In this document: positions 1 to 10,242 of the stretch, piece by piece
How the letters are laid out: every line of letters starts with the position of its first letter
Numbering within the stretch: the first letter of the stretch is position 1
Assembly: GCF_030553075.1 (NCBI RefSeq)
Contig: NZ_CP130701.1
Span: forward strand, 3,100,001-3,164,000
From: Halomonas sp. I5-271120
GTDB taxonomy: Bacteria; Pseudomonadota; Gammaproteobacteria; Pseudomonadales; Halomonadaceae
Reading direction: 5' to 3'
Length of the DNA stretch: 64,000 nt
The notes under the pieces: generated by a model
What the model was told of the DNA's origin: nothing
What the model saw: the letters and a program-made list of their open reading frames with translations, nothing else
The model's database searches: none
Program-made: the position numbers and the translations under genes

Positions 1-1
1 C

Positions 2-466
2 GACATGCTCAACCGCCGCGCCTTCTTTGAGCTGGTTACCCCCTTTCATGCCGATGGTGTGCGTTACCGGCGCCCGTTCAGCGTGGTGATCATCGACATG
101 GACGATCTGAAGGCCATCAATGATCGTGACGGTCATGCGATGGGGGATCGCGCGTTGCTGGCGGTGGCGAGCTGTCTGGAAGACTGCAAGCGCGATAGCG
201 ACCTGGTGGCCAGGCTGGGGGGGGATGAATTCGGCATGTTCCTCCCCAATACTGATGAAGAGGGAGCCATGGCGATGCTCGAGCGCTTGCTCGAGCGAGC
301 CGAGGACGAGTTGCCCCGCATCAGTGTCGGGGTGGCCTCCTATCCTCAGCATGGCGAGAAGCTCGCGACGCTGATGGAGCATGCCGACCATGCCATGTAC
401 TCGAGCAAGGTCGCTGGCGGGCATCGCGTTTCCCTGAGCAGTGAGCCTCAGCAATTGGCCAGCTGA
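2..466 (+). CDS. GGDEF-domain protein, C-terminal part (5' end outside window)
   Basis: The visible residues form most of a GGDEF (diguanylate cyclase) domain. The usual NRRAF motif starts at the window edge, DMDDLKAIND carries the metal/substrate region, and the signature RLGGDEFG is intact, so cyclic-di-GMP synthesis is plausible. The reading frame is open to the first base of the window and the NRRAF motif normally lies inside the protein, so the start and any sensor domain lie upstream. The protein ends in a short tail after the typical YxSKxxG motif (MYSSKVAGGHRV). There is no RxxD inhibitory site at the usual spacing before GGDEF that I can see. The signalling input is unknown. Confidence 0.85.
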   Translation, partial: DMLNRRAFFELVTPFHADGVRYRRPFSVVIIDMDDLKAINDRDGHAMGDRALLAVASCLEDCKRDSDLVARLGGDEFGMFLPNTDEEGAMAMLERLLERAEDELPRISVGVASYPQHGEKLATLMEHADHAMYSSKVAGGHRVSLSSEPQQLAS

Positions 467-514
467 TTTTTCTACGGCTTCAGATAGTGTTTTCTGAGCA
501 ATAAGGACAGCCCG

Positions 515-1897
<1,383 letters not shown>

Positions 1898-1994
1898 TTG
1901 TCGCCAAGCCAAAGCCGGCCTGGCCAGGTTTGTCGCTATCAGCAAGAGCATGGGCAAGTAGCGCCACCAGTCAGGGTCACCAACCGGGGCAACA

Positions 1995-2031
1995 CCAAAA
2001 ACGCCGCGCTCAAATGAGCGCGGCGTTTTGG
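1995..2031. terminator. Bidirectional intrinsic terminator between fumC and glpD
   Basis: An 11-bp GC-rich perfect stem (2001-2011 with 2016-2026, loop AAAT) is flanked by A-rich and T-rich tracts on the two sides. It can therefore terminate both fumC (+) and glpD (-). Confidence 0.85.
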
Positions 2032-2086
2032 TCAGTGGGCATGTTAGATGCTGACGATTAAGGCAGGGCGGGTGCTAGCCAATCGG

Positions 2087-3592
2087 TCAGGCAGCCTGTG
2101 CCTCTCTTCGGGTAGTGATGTAGCGGCTCAGGCGATTCACCTCATCCGCCGAGAGGCGCAGCCCAAGCTTGGTGCGCCGCCAGAGGATGTCTTCGGCGTC
2201 GCGGGCCCATTCCCGCTCGAGCAGATAGTCGACTTCGGCGGCAGTGAGGCCGGCGCCGAACGTCTCGCCAAGATCTTCCACGCGGCGGGCATCACCCAGG
2301 AAGCTCAGGCAGAGGCTGCCGTAGCTCGAGGCCATGCGACGGGCTCGGGACTCACCGAGGAAGGGGTAGTCTCTTACCAGCCGGGCCATGAAGGCATCCT
2401 GACTGCCGATGTCTCCGCCCGGCAGCGGTCGCTCGGCGGTCCAGCTCGGCCCCATGCTCGGCAGCAGAGGGGCCAGCTTGTCCATGGCGGCTTCCGCCAG
2501 GCGCCGATAGGTGGTGATCTTGCCACCGAAAATCGACAGCAGCGGTGCGCCCTCATCGTCCAGGTCCAGGGTATAGTCGCGGGTCATGGCCGACGGGTCG
2601 GCGGACTCGTCATCGCACAAGGGTCTCACCCCGGAGAAGGTGGTGACGATGTCATCCCGACTGAGCGTCTGCCGGAAGTGCGCGTTGACTACGTCGAGGA
2701 TGTAGTCGGTTTCCTCGTCGCTGGCATCGACCTTGGCCGGATCGCCTTTGTAGCGGCGGTCGGTGGTGCCGATCAGGCTGAAGTCCTGCTGATAGGGCAG
2801 CACGAAGACAATGCGGCCATCGTGGTTCTGCAGAATATAGGCGCGCTCGTCGACGTTGATGCGGGGCACGACAAGGTGACTGCCCTGGATCATGCGAATG
2901 CCATAGCGCGACCGGCGTGTCGTCTTGCCGCTGATGAAAGACTCCACCCAGGGGCCCGCGGCATTTACCAGGGTCTTGGCGCGGCGGGTGATCTGGCGTC
3001 CCGTGTCGCGATCCTCGAGGGTAATGTGCCAGGCCCCGTCCTCCTCGCGAGCCTCGATGCAGCGAGTGCGTGTCATGATCTCCGCCCCCTGCTCCTGAGC
3101 CTGAAGGGCATTGAGTACCACCAGACGGGCGTCGTCGACCCAGCAGTCGGAATACTCGAAGCCGCGGGTGATGGCTGGCTTCAGCGGGCTCGTGGCATCG
3201 AAGCGAAGGCCCTTGGAGCTTGGCAGGCTTGCGCGCTGGCTGAGATGGTCATAAAGGAAGAGGCCGGCACGGATCATCCAGGCCGGACGCAGGTGAGGCT
3301 GGTGGGGCAGGATGAAGCGCAGCGGCCAGACGATATGCGGGGCCTTCTTTAACAGCACCTCGCGCTCGTGCAGGGCCTCGCGCACTAGGCGGAACTCGCG
3401 GTGCTCAAGGTAGCGCAATCCGCCGTGAATCAGCTTGCTGCTGGCAGAGGAGGTGGCGTTGGCCAGGTCCGCCTGCTCGCACAGCCCGACCCTGAGACCT
3501 CGTCCCGCAGCGTCATTGGCGATGCCAACGCCGTTGATGCCGCCGCCGACAACGAAAAGGTCGAGAAGCTCTTGCTGCTGGGGTTCACGCAT
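2087..3592 (-). CDS. glpD: Aerobic glycerol-3-phosphate dehydrogenase GlpD
   Basis: This FAD-dependent, membrane-associated dehydrogenase oxidises sn-glycerol-3-phosphate to dihydroxyacetone phosphate and passes electrons to the quinone pool. The dinucleotide-binding motif GGGINGVGIANDAAGRG is near the N-terminus, followed by the family motifs SSKLIHGGLRYLE and FGGKITTYR. The ATG at 3592 was chosen because it has a GGAG site eight bases upstream and gives 501 aa, the length of E. coli GlpD. The reading frame stays open further upstream, but that stretch translates a tandem repeat and is not credible protein. It lies downstream of glpR on the same strand and, with glpK, forms the glycerol regulon. 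Confidence 0.96.
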   Translation of the reverse strand: MREPQQQELLDLFVVGGGINGVGIANDAAGRGLRVGLCEQADLANATSSASSKLIHGGLRYLEHREFRLVREALHEREVLLKKAPHIVWPLRFILPHQPHLRPAWMIRAGLFLYDHLSQRASLPSSKGLRFDATSPLKPAITRGFEYSDCWVDDARLVVLNALQAQEQGAEIMTRTRCIEAREEDGAWHITLEDRDTGRQITRRAKTLVNAAGPWVESFISGKTTRRSRYGIRMIQGSHLVVPRINVDERAYILQNHDGRIVFVLPYQQDFSLIGTTDRRYKGDPAKVDASDEETDYILDVVNAHFRQTLSRDDIVTTFSGVRPLCDDESADPSAMTRDYTLDLDDEGAPLLSIFGGKITTYRRLAEAAMDKLAPLLPSMGPSWTAERPLPGGDIGSQDAFMARLVRDYPFLGESRARRMASSYGSLCLSFLGDARRVEDLGETFGAGLTAAEVDYLLEREWARDAEDILWRRTKLGLRLSADEVNRLSRYITTRREAQAA

Positions 3593-3662
3593 GGTTCGCT
3601 CCGCGAAAAGAGGGCTCAGCGAGGCTCTCTGCGAGGCCATGCGCTGGTGAGGCCCATCATGT

Positions 3663-3720
3663 GTTCGTTTTAGAAAATATAGTATAGGAAAGCGAACACG
3701 AAAGATGCAAATCGAAAATA
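3663..3720 (-). promoter_or_regulatory. Candidate GlpR operator region upstream of glpD
   Basis: An inverted pair TGTTCG (3663-3668) and CGAACA (3694-3699), plus CGAAAG and TCGAAAAT words, lies within 130 bp of the glpD start in an AT-rich patch. Similar TTCG/CGAAA words occur upstream of glpK. DeoR-family GlpR operators are of this TTCG...CGAA type, so this is a reasonable but untested operator. Confidence 0.45.
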
Positions 3721-3781
3721 TGTGTCGGGCAGCCCGACTCGGCAGCATGTCACCGGAGCCTGATTCAGTAGTCGAGTTGGC

Positions 3782-3829
3782 GAGTAGGTGAGTAGGTGAG
3801 TAGGTGAGTAGGTGAGTAGGTGAGTAGGC
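3782..3829. repeat. Octanucleotide tandem repeat (6 x GAGTAGGT)
   Basis: Five perfect copies of GAGTAGGT and a sixth differing at the last base lie head to tail, followed by further degenerate copies. They sit in the glpD-glpR spacer (3593-3938). An 8-bp unit is prone to slippage, so length variation between strains is likely. No coding role is evident. Confidence 0.9.
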
Positions 3830-3839
3830 GAGCAGCAGT

Positions 3840-3859
3840 CCCCGCCATCGGTGGCGGGG
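3840..3859 (-). terminator. GC-rich hairpin downstream of glpR
   Basis: A perfect 8-bp stem (CCCCGCCA with TGGCGGGG, 4-nt loop) follows the glpR stop codon on the minus strand. There is no clear U tract, so it may be a weak terminator or an RNA-stabilising hairpin. Confidence 0.4.
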
Positions 3860-3938
3860 CTGGGGAGTGTGGCGAGAGTGGCTAGCGTGAATGGCAATGC
3901 CGGCCGGATAGGCGGGCGGCGGGGATGGGGCCCGAGTA

Positions 3939-4715
3939 TCAGGCCTCGGAAGACGTCGGCGCGATATGCAGGGCCACGTCGTTGCTATCGAGCAGTCGGC
4001 GGATCGCTTCGGGCGGCTCGCGATCCGTGAACAGGGCGTCGATCTGGGTAATGCGGCCCTGGCGTACCACCGCATTGCGGTGAAACTTCGAGTGATCAGC
4101 GATCAGGAACACCTGGCGAGAATTCTGGATGATGGCCTGAGCGACCCGCACCTCTTGATAGTCGAACTCGAGCAGCGAGCCGTCCTCGTCGATGCCGCTG
4201 ATGCCGATGATGCCGACGTCGACCTTGAACTGATTGATGAAGTCGATGGCAGCCTCGCCGATGATGCCGCCGTCGCGGGACCGCACCTGGCCGCCGGCGA
4301 CGATGACGTTGAAGTCTTCCTTGTGCTGAAGAATCGCCGCCACGTTGAGGTTGTTGGTGATCACCTCGAGGCCCTGATGGTACTGCAGGGCCTCGGCGAC
4401 CAGCTCGTTGCTGGTGCCGATGTTGATGAACAGCGAGGCATGATTGGGAATCTGTGCCGCCAGGTACTCGGCGATCCGGCGCTTGGCCTCGACGTTCAGC
4501 GTCTTGCGCGTGTGGTAGGCGGTGTTGACGGTGCTCGATTCCAGGCCTGCGCCGCCGTGCACGCGACGAATCAGCCCCTCATTGGAAAGTGCATTGAGGT
4601 CACGTCGAATGGTCTGCGGGGTGACGCCGAAGTCGCGGGTCAACTGTTCGATGGAGGCGTAGCCCTGGTGCTTGACCAGAGCGATGATGGCATCGTGGCG
4701 TTTCTGCTGAATCAT
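3939..4715 (-). CDS. glpR: DeoR-family glycerol-3-phosphate regulon repressor GlpR
   Basis: A 258-aa DeoR-family repressor. The N-terminal winged helix-turn-helix has the family signature (VTPQTIRRDLNALSNEGLIRRVHGG), and the C-terminal sugar-phosphate sensor domain contains NIGTSNELVAEAL. By family knowledge it represses glp genes until glycerol-3-phosphate binds. It sits between glpD (same strand, downstream) and glpK (divergent, upstream), the expected place for the local regulator. The 266-bp spacer to glpK contains candidate operators that could serve both promoters. Confidence 0.93.
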   Translation of the reverse strand: MIQQKRHDAIIALVKHQGYASIEQLTRDFGVTPQTIRRDLNALSNEGLIRRVHGGAGLESSTVNTAYHTRKTLNVEAKRRIAEYLAAQIPNHASLFINIGTSNELVAEALQYHQGLEVITNNLNVAAILQHKEDFNVIVAGGQVRSRDGGIIGEAAIDFINQFKVDVGIIGISGIDEDGSLLEFDYQEVRVAQAIIQNSRQVFLIADHSKFHRNAVVRQGRITQIDALFTDREPPEAIRRLLDSNDVALHIAPTSSEA

Positions 4716-4884
4716 GACAGGCCCGGCCTGGCTGGAGTTAAGTATGAAGCTAAGTAGGGGCGCGGTTGGCCGCGTTGGGACTTATCTTAGCAAGAAACGG
4801 CACGGCATTGGTGTCGTGGCATACCGCATTGGTTGAGCGTTAGACGATGGTGGTATGCGCTGAAGCCGTTCTGACAATTGTTGT

Positions 4885-4928
4885 AAAACGAAAACCCCAT
4901 TACCCTTTTCTGATTCGAAAACGAAAGG
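4885..4928 (+). promoter_or_regulatory. Candidate GlpR operators upstream of glpK
   Basis: AAAACGAAAA (4885-4894) and TTCGAAAACGAAAGG (4914-4928) lie 55-95 bp before the glpK start, in the divergent glpR/glpK spacer. The same TTCG/CGAAA words recur before glpD. They are inferred to bind GlpR; exact operator borders cannot be set by eye. Confidence 0.45.
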
Positions 4929-4981
4929 TGTCGCTGCCCCGTCAGGGCCGCCTGCACCGTCTCGCTAAAGGAATCTGCTTC

Positions 4982-6499
4982 ATGGCCTCCTGCATCCTGT
5001 CCATCGATCAGGGAACGACCAGTTCCCGCGCCATCCTGTTTAACCGGGAAGGGGAAATTCTGGCCTCGGCCCAGGAGGAGTTCACTCAGCACTTTCCCGC
5101 CGATGGCTGGGTCGAGCATGATCCGGAGGATCTGTGGCGCACGGTCGAAAATAGCTGTCGTGCGGTGCTCGAAAAGGCCGGCCTGGCCGCCGATCAGGTG
5201 GCGGCGATCGGTATCACCAACCAACGGGAAACGACCCTGGTGTGGGATCGCGCGACGGGCGAGCCGGTCTATCCGGCCATCGTCTGGCAGGACCGGCGCA
5301 CCCATGAGGTCTGTCGGCGCCTCAATGACCAGGGCCATGGCGAGCTGATTCAGCAGCGCACCGGCCTGCTTATCGATCCCTATTTTTCGGCGACCAAGCT
5401 CAAGTGGTTGCTGGACGAGGTGTCGGGAGTTCGCGAACGTGCCGAGGCCGGCGAGCTGGCCTTCGGCACCGTCGATACCTTTCTGCTGTGGCGCCTGACC
5501 GGTGGACGCGTGCACGCAACCGATGCCACCAACGCCTCACGCACGGCTCTGTTCAATATTCACACCCAGCGCTGGGATACGGACCTGCTCGACCTGTTCG
5601 GCATTCCGGAAAGCCTACTGCCCGAGGTGAAGGATTCAAGCGATGACTTCGGCACCGTCGAGGCACCTCTGTTCGGCGCCCCGATCCCGGTGGCCGGCAT
5701 CGCCGGTGACCAGCAGGCGGCGCTGGTCGGACAGGCCTGCTTCCAGCCAGGCATGGGCAAGAGCACCTACGGCACCGGCTGCTTCATGATCCTCAATACC
5801 GGCGACAAGGCCGAGACGTCGCGTAATCGCCTGCTCACCACCGTTGGCTATCGACTCAATGGCAAGGTGACCTATGCCATGGAAGGCAGCATCTTCGTTG
5901 CCGGTGCGGCCATCCAGTGGCTGCGCGATGGCCTCAAGCTATTCGCCGATGCCGCCGAGACCGAACAGCTGGCCAGCACCACCCGCAGCGGGCACGGTGT
6001 CTATTTGGTGCCGGCCTTCACCGGCCTCGGCGCGCCGCACTGGGATCCTCAGGCCCGCGGCGCCATCTTCGGGCTGACCCGTGATACCGGCATCGCCGAG
6101 CTGGTCGCTGCCGGCCTGCAGTCGGTGTGCTTCCAGACCCGCGACCTTCAGGCCTGCATGGATGACGACATCACGGCCTCCACCGGCACCTTGCGCGTCG
6201 ATGGCGGCATGGTCGCCAATAATTGGGTGATGCAATTCCTGGCCGACATGCTGGGGGTGCCGGTGGACCGCCCTCGAGTCCCTGAAACCACGGCGCTGGG
6301 AGCGGCGTATCTCGCCGGACTGCATATTGGCTGGTATCGCGACCTTGAAGAGGTCGCTGCCCTGTGGAACGGCGAGCGCACCTTTATGCCTCAAATGCCC
6401 GAGGCGGAGCGAGAAAGGCTTTATCAGGGCTGGCGGGAGGCGGTGCGCCGGGTAAAGAGTGAAGCCCAGGCCGGCGATGATCAGGTGGTCGCGCTTTGA
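4982..6499 (+). CDS. glpK: Glycerol kinase GlpK
   Basis: This FGGY-family kinase phosphorylates glycerol to sn-glycerol-3-phosphate with ATP, supplying the substrate of GlpD and the inducer of GlpR. Visible motifs are [12 protein letters not shown] at the N-terminus, the family region VWQDRRT, and [19 protein letters not shown] in the C-terminal half. The ATG at 4982 has an AGGA site and gives 505 aa, close to the 502 aa of E. coli GlpK; the upstream in-frame extension is promoter DNA. No glycerol facilitator (glpF) gene is nearby. Confidence 0.96.
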   Translation: MASCILSIDQGTTSSRAILFNREGEILASAQEEFTQHFPADGWVEHDPEDLWRTVENSCRAVLEKAGLAADQVAAIGITNQRETTLVWDRATGEPVYPAIVWQDRRTHEVCRRLNDQGHGELIQQRTGLLIDPYFSATKLKWLLDEVSGVRERAEAGELAFGTVDTFLLWRLTGGRVHATDATNASRTALFNIHTQRWDTDLLDLFGIPESLLPEVKDSSDDFGTVEAPLFGAPIPVAGIAGDQQAALVGQACFQPGMGKSTYGTGCFMILNTGDKAETSRNRLLTTVGYRLNGKVTYAMEGSIFVAGAAIQWLRDGLKLFADAAETEQLASTTRSGHGVYLVPAFTGLGAPHWDPQARGAIFGLTRDTGIAELVAAGLQSVCFQTRDLQACMDDDITASTGTLRVDGGMVANNWVMQFLADMLGVPVDRPRVPETTALGAAYLAGLHIGWYRDLEEVAALWNGERTFMPQMPEAERERLYQGWREAVRRVKSEAQAGDDQVVAL

Positions 6500-6553
6500 G
6501 GATGGCTTGTCGCCAAGCGGTTGAGTTGCCGTGAGTTTTTTTTGAGAATGGGC

Positions 6554-6581
6554 TTGCATTCTGCAGGGTGATGGGTAGAAT
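6554..6581 (+). promoter_or_regulatory. Candidate promoter of the tRNA-Val pair
   Basis: TTGCAT (6554-6559), a 16-bp spacer and TAGAAT (6576-6581) lie about 50 bp before the first tRNA. This is consistent with a sigma-70 promoter for a short tRNA transcript. Confidence 0.55.
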
Positions 6582-6630
6582 ACGTCTCCGTTGCCGAGGC
6601 AAGCAAGGCTCGCCATGCAACAAGTGATGC

Positions 6631-6707
6631 AGGACCGTAGCTCAGTTGGTTAGAGCGCCACGTTGACATCGTGGAGGTCAGCGGTTCAAATCCGCTCGGT
6701 CCTACCA
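6631..6707 (+). tRNA. tRNA-Val(GAC), copy 1
   Basis: A 77-nt cloverleaf: acceptor AGGACCG pairs with CGGTCCT, the D arm has AGCTCAGTTGGTTAGAGC, and the anticodon loop TTGACAT sits in the CCACG/CGTGG stem, giving anticodon GAC (valine). The T loop is GGTTCAAATCC and the 3' CCA is encoded. No intron is present. Confidence 0.97.
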
Positions 6708-6731
6708 AGCATCCTTGTAACGGCCAACAGC

Positions 6732-6808
6732 AGGACCGTAGCTCAGTTGGTTAGAGCGCCACGTTGACATCGTGGAGGTCAGCGGTTCAAATCCGCTCGG
6801 TCCTACCA
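6732..6808 (+). tRNA. tRNA-Val(GAC), copy 2
   Basis: This copy is identical over 77 nt to the copy 24 bp upstream, with the same GAC anticodon and encoded CCA. The two are probably processed from one transcript that ends at the hairpin just downstream. Confidence 0.97.
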
Positions 6809-6814
6809 GATTCT

Positions 6815-6846
6815 AAAACCCCGCAGCCCTAGGCTGCGGGGTTTTT
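6815..6846 (+). terminator. Intrinsic terminator after the tRNA-Val pair
   Basis: AAAACCCCGCAGCC pairs with GGCTGCGGGGTTTT across a 3-nt loop and is followed by a T run. It also faces the end of the minus-strand gene that stops at 6882, so it may serve both directions. Confidence 0.88.
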
Positions 6847-6881
6847 TCGTTTTTGGCGTTTTTTGCCCTCAGATTTGCCGC

Positions 6882-7370
6882 TCAGAGCGTGGCGAGGTCG
6901 GTGCGCGCGGCAAATACCGTCATCAGCGCTTCGATGCCAGCCTGGTCCTGGTCGTCGAAACGGCCGGGTAGGGGGCTATCGAGGTCCAGAAGTCCCCAAA
7001 GGCCATCACCGCTGACGATGGGGATCACCAGCTCCGAGCGGGAATCCGCGTCGCAGGCGATGTGATCGGCCACCGCGTGGACATCCTCGACCCGTTGGGT
7101 TTCACGGCTGCGGGCGGCGGCGCCACAGACACCCTTGCTGAAGGGAATGGGGTTGCAAGCGGGTTTGCCCTGGAAAGGGCCCAGCATCAGTGTTTCGGGC
7201 AGACGGTGCAGATAGAAGCCGGCCCAGTTGAGGCCGGGCACGCTCTGCATGATGAAGGCGCAGGTCTGGGCGCTGTTGGTCAGGGCGTCGCGTGTATCGA
7301 GCAGGGCTTCGAGCTGGCGAGCCAGCAGGCCGTAGTCGGTAGCGGGCAGATCAGTTTGGCGTTCGGTCAT
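6882..7370 (-). CDS. Free methionine-(R)-sulfoxide reductase (GAF domain, fRMsr)
   Basis: A 162-aa single GAF-domain protein of the YebR/fRMsr type, which reduces free methionine-R-sulfoxide in the cytoplasm. The three family cysteines are visible in the contexts GKPACNP, KGVCGAA and HIACDA, the arrangement expected for the catalytic and resolving residues. The ATG at 7368-7370 was preferred over the longer frame because the upstream extension crosses a terminator hairpin. It lies just downstream of the metNIQ methionine importer, so the neighbourhood as a whole handles methionine uptake and repair. Confidence 0.88.
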   Translation of the reverse strand: MTERQTDLPATDYGLLARQLEALLDTRDALTNSAQTCAFIMQSVPGLNWAGFYLHRLPETLMLGPFQGKPACNPIPFSKGVCGAAARSRETQRVEDVHAVADHIACDADSRSELVIPIVSGDGLWGLLDLDSPLPGRFDDQDQAGIEALMTVFAARTDLATL

Positions 7371-7437
7371 GATCGTTTCTCGTGCCGTGAAGTAGAAGGT
7401 GTCATGGGGTGTGAGCGAGCAGGGCGGGTCGCAGATG

Positions 7438-7472
7438 GCAAAACGCCAGCGCACGTGGCGCTGGCGTTTTGC
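7438..7472 (-). terminator. Intrinsic terminator downstream of metQ
   Basis: A 15-bp near-perfect stem (7438-7452 with 7458-7472) around a short loop, ending in TTTT, lies just after the metQ stop on the minus strand. Confidence 0.8.
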
Positions 7473-7500
7473 GTATAGCGGTCGGAACGGGGCCTCGCGA

Positions 7501-8322
7501 TTACTTCCAGCCGGGAACCGCTGCACCCTTGAACAGCTCTTCGGCCTTGGCGATCACGGCGTCGCTCTGATAGGCGTCGACCAGCTGCTGGATCGCTTCG
7601 CGGTCTTCATCACCGCCACGCACCACGATCAGGTTGACGTAGGGAGACTCGGGGCCTTCCTTGATCAGGGCGTCGTCCAGGCTCAGGCCGGCCGGCTGGG
7701 CGAAGGTGTTGTTGATGAAAGCCAGGTCGACGTCGGGCAGCACGCGCGGCAGCTGGGCAGCCTCGATCTCACGGAACTCGAAGTCGTTCGGGTTATCGAT
7801 GATATCGATCGGCGTGGCTTCCAGGTTCTGCGGGTCGTCGAGCTCAATCAAACCCTGGTTGTGCATCAGGATCAGTGAACGGCCTTCGTTGGACGGGTCG
7901 TTGGGCAGGGCGATGACAGCGCCTTCCGGCAGATCTTCGATGCGCTCGAACTTTTCCGAGTAAGCACCGATCGGGTAAACGAACGTGCGCCCGGCAATGG
8001 CGAAGTCATAGCCGCGGTCCTCGACCATGCTCTGCATGTACGGCTCGTGCTGGAAGGCGTTGGCATCCAGGCTGCCGTCGGCCAGCGCGGCATTGGGCGA
8101 GACATAGTCGGTGAACTCGACGATCTCGGCGTCCAGGTCGTACTTCTCCTTGGCGATGCCGAGGGCCACCTGCATGACTTCGGTCTCGGGGCCGGCAACG
8201 GTGCCGATCTTGAGCGTCTGGTCTTCGTCACTGCCGCAGCCGGCAAGCAGGCTGGTACCGACGAGGGCAGCGGCCCCCAGCAGGCGGGTGGGGCGAAGCA
8301 GGTTTGCCAGGGTGTTGGTCAT
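7501..8322 (-). CDS. metQ: D-methionine-binding lipoprotein MetQ
   Basis: The substrate-binding component of the MetNIQ ABC importer. A type II signal peptide ends in the lipobox LLAGC with lipidated Cys29. The mature part is an NlpA/MetQ domain with motifs VMQVALGIAKEKYDLD and DGSLDANAFQHEPYM. At 273 aa it has normal family length. It is the last gene of metN-metI-metQ, 130 bp after metI. Control is probably through the leader upstream of metN. Confidence 0.95.
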   Translation of the reverse strand: MTNTLANLLRPTRLLGAAALVGTSLLAGCGSDEDQTLKIGTVAGPETEVMQVALGIAKEKYDLDAEIVEFTDYVSPNAALADGSLDANAFQHEPYMQSMVEDRGYDFAIAGRTFVYPIGAYSEKFERIEDLPEGAVIALPNDPSNEGRSLILMHNQGLIELDDPQNLEATPIDIIDNPNDFEFREIEAAQLPRVLPDVDLAFINNTFAQPAGLSLDDALIKEGPESPYVNLIVVRGGDEDREAIQQLVDAYQSDAVIAKAEELFKGAAVPGWK

Positions 8323-8452
8323 CGTGATGCTCTCCCTTGGGGCTAAAAAGCCGCGAATGATCTCTCGCCGGGTGGGCGAGTTTTTAATGGCAAGCCGGAC
8401 GGTTGGCGTCCAGCGCTCTCGGGCGACCTGCCATCCCGGCAGGTCGCGATCG

Positions 8453-9106
8453 TTACTTGTGGTCGGCCTTGCGTACCAGGTGGTCGCCGAGGCTCTGAAA
8501 GCCCTGCACCATGATCACCAGAATGGCCACGGTAATCAGCATGACGACCGGGTCGAAGCGGTTGTAGCCGTAGCGTATGCCCAGGTCACCCAGCCCGCCA
8601 CCGCCGACCGCGCCGGCCATGGCCGAATAGCTGATCAGCGTCACCACGGTGATGGTCATGCCGTTGATGATGCCGCCCTTGGCCTCGGGCAGCAGCACCT
8701 TGGTGATGATCTGGTAGGGCGTGGCGCCCATCGATTGGGCGGCCTCGACCAGCCCCGGCGGCACTTCGTTCAGTGCACCTTCCACCAGGCGGGCGACGAA
8801 GGGGATCGCGGCGATGGTCAGCGGCACGATAGCGGCGTTGGTACCGATCGAGCTGCCGGCGATCAGCCGCGTGAAAGGAATGATCGCCACCATCAGGATG
8901 ATGAAGGGAATCGAGCGGCCGACGTTGGTGACGATGGCCAGCACCTTCTGGGTCACCGGGTTGGCGAGGATCTGCCCTGGGCGGGTGACGTAGAGCAGCA
9001 CGCCCAGTGGGATCCCGGCCGCCGCCGCGATCAGCCCGGCGATGCCGACCATGTACAGGGTGTCGAGGGTGGCCTCGAGAATCAGTTCAAGCATCGCGTT
9101 GGACAT
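8453..9106 (-). CDS. metI: Methionine ABC transporter permease MetI
   Basis: The inner-membrane permease of the MetNIQ importer, 217 aa with about five hydrophobic segments. The EAA-loop motif that contacts MetN is visible (EAAQSMGATPYQIITKVLLP). The start is the ATG at 9106, eight bases after a GGAGGT site; the TTG two codons earlier is too close to that site. The gene overlaps the end of metN by 20 bp, suggesting translational coupling. Confidence 0.94.
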   Translation of the reverse strand: MSNAMLELILEATLDTLYMVGIAGLIAAAAGIPLGVLLYVTRPGQILANPVTQKVLAIVTNVGRSIPFIILMVAIIPFTRLIAGSSIGTNAAIVPLTIAAIPFVARLVEGALNEVPPGLVEAAQSMGATPYQIITKVLLPEAKGGIINGMTITVVTLISYSAMAGAVGGGGLGDLGIRYGYNRFDPVVMLITVAILVIMVQGFQSLGDHLVRKADHK

Positions 9107-10130
9107 GACCAAGCACCTCCACTTTCAGGTCGTGGGCTTCCAGATATTTGAGAGCCGCGCGGGTGTCGTGGGAATTGCCGATCAGTTCGGCGATCATCAG
9201 CCCCAGGGTGCGGCCCTGAATCGATTCGACCTTGGCCTGCAGGATGCTGACATCCACGCCGCATTCCCGGGCCAGGCGTGATACCAGCGGGGTGGCCACG
9301 GCGTCACCGCTGAAGGCCAGACGTACCACCGGGTGGCTGCTCACGCTGGGCTCTGCCTCAAGCCGCTCGACCAGTGCCCGGGGCGGTTCAAGTTCCAGGA
9401 AGTCGTTGAGGAACTCGCGGCCCAGTTGGGTCCGTGGCGCGGTGAAGAAGTCGCCGACGTCAGCCTCTTCGACCAGCTCGCCGTCGGAAATCAGGCCGAC
9501 CCGATGGCAGATGGTCTTGACCACTTCCATCTCGTGGGTGATCAGCAGAATGGTCAGCCCCAGCTGTTGGTTGATGTCCTTGAGCAGCTCGAGGATAGAA
9601 CCCGTGGTTTGGGGGTCCAGCGCCGAGGTGGCCTCGTCGCACAGCAGTACCTTGGGTCGGCTGGAAAGCGCTCGGGCGATGGCCACGCGCTGCTTCTGGC
9701 CGCCGGAGAGCTCGGACGGGAACTTGTCGGCCTTGTCGGCAAGGCCGGTCAGGTCGAGCAGCGGTAGCACCCGCTCCTGGATGGCATCCTTGCTCATGCC
9801 CACCAGTTCCAGCGGCAAGGCGATGTTGTCATAGACGCTGCGCGAGGCCAGCAGGTTGAAGTGCTGGAAGATCATGCCGATCTGATGGCGTGCCTGATTG
9901 AGGCCCGGGCCACTCAGCCGGGTGAGTTCCTCGCCATCCACCTGGACGCTGCCGGTAGTGGGGCGTTCGAGCAGGTTGACGCAGCGAATCAGCGTCGACT
10001 TGCCGGCGCCGGACAGGCCGATGACGCCGTGGATGCTGCCTTTAGGGACATGCAGGTCGACGTGCTTCAAGGCCTGAATGGCATGAGCACCGCTGCCGTA
10101 TGTCTTGGAGACGTTTTCGAGTCTGATCAT
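9087..10130 (-). CDS. metN: Methionine ABC transporter ATP-binding protein MetN
   Basis: The ATPase of the methionine importer, 347 aa. Walker A is GLSGAGKST, the ABC signature LSGGQKQR, and Walker B VLLCDEATSALD. The C-terminal domain (about the last 80 residues) is the NIL domain, which binds methionine and inhibits transport in characterised MetN proteins. The ATG at 10130 gives the standard N-terminus MIRLENVSKTYGSG. It is the first gene of metNIQ and is preceded by a riboswitch-like leader and an attenuator hairpin. Confidence 0.95.
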   Translation of the reverse strand: MIRLENVSKTYGSGAHAIQALKHVDLHVPKGSIHGVIGLSGAGKSTLIRCVNLLERPTTGSVQVDGEELTRLSGPGLNQARHQIGMIFQHFNLLASRSVYDNIALPLELVGMSKDAIQERVLPLLDLTGLADKADKFPSELSGGQKQRVAIARALSSRPKVLLCDEATSALDPQTTGSILELLKDINQQLGLTILLITHEMEVVKTICHRVGLISDGELVEEADVGDFFTAPRTQLGREFLNDFLELEPPRALVERLEAEPSVSSHPVVRLAFSGDAVATPLVSRLARECGVDVSILQAKVESIQGRTLGLMIAELIGNSHDTRAALKYLEAHDLKVEVLGHVQRDA

Positions 10131-10201
10131 GGGTCCGTCGAGTCGCTGGCCGATCGAAGTGGCTGCGGCACCGCAAGGCAGAGAAGGGCAGTCCAGAGGG
10201 C

Positions 10202-10230
10202 AAAAAAAAAGGCCACCCTGACGGGTGGCC
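10202..10230 (-). terminator. Attenuator terminator in the metN leader
   Basis: Read on the minus strand, GGCCACCC pairs with GGGTGGCC across a 4-nt loop and is followed by nine T residues. It sits between the SAM-II-like element and the metN start, the position expected for a riboswitch expression platform. Confidence 0.88.
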
Positions 10231-10242
10231 ATCAACGCTGGA

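Noticed and set aside
2048..3352. Long plus-strand open frame (434 codons) opposite glpD
   Set aside because: It is a shadow of a GC-rich gene: the minus strand encodes full-length GlpD with all motifs, and the plus frame shows no family or ribosome site.
3782..3829. 8-bp array as a CRISPR or a replication-origin iteron set
   Set aside because: Repeats are contiguous without spacers, and no rep or DnaA-box context is present.
3593..4075. 161-codon N-terminal extension of GlpD
   Set aside because: It would translate the octanucleotide repeat and the glpR stop region; the ATG at 3592 has a good ribosome site and gives the standard 501-aa enzyme.
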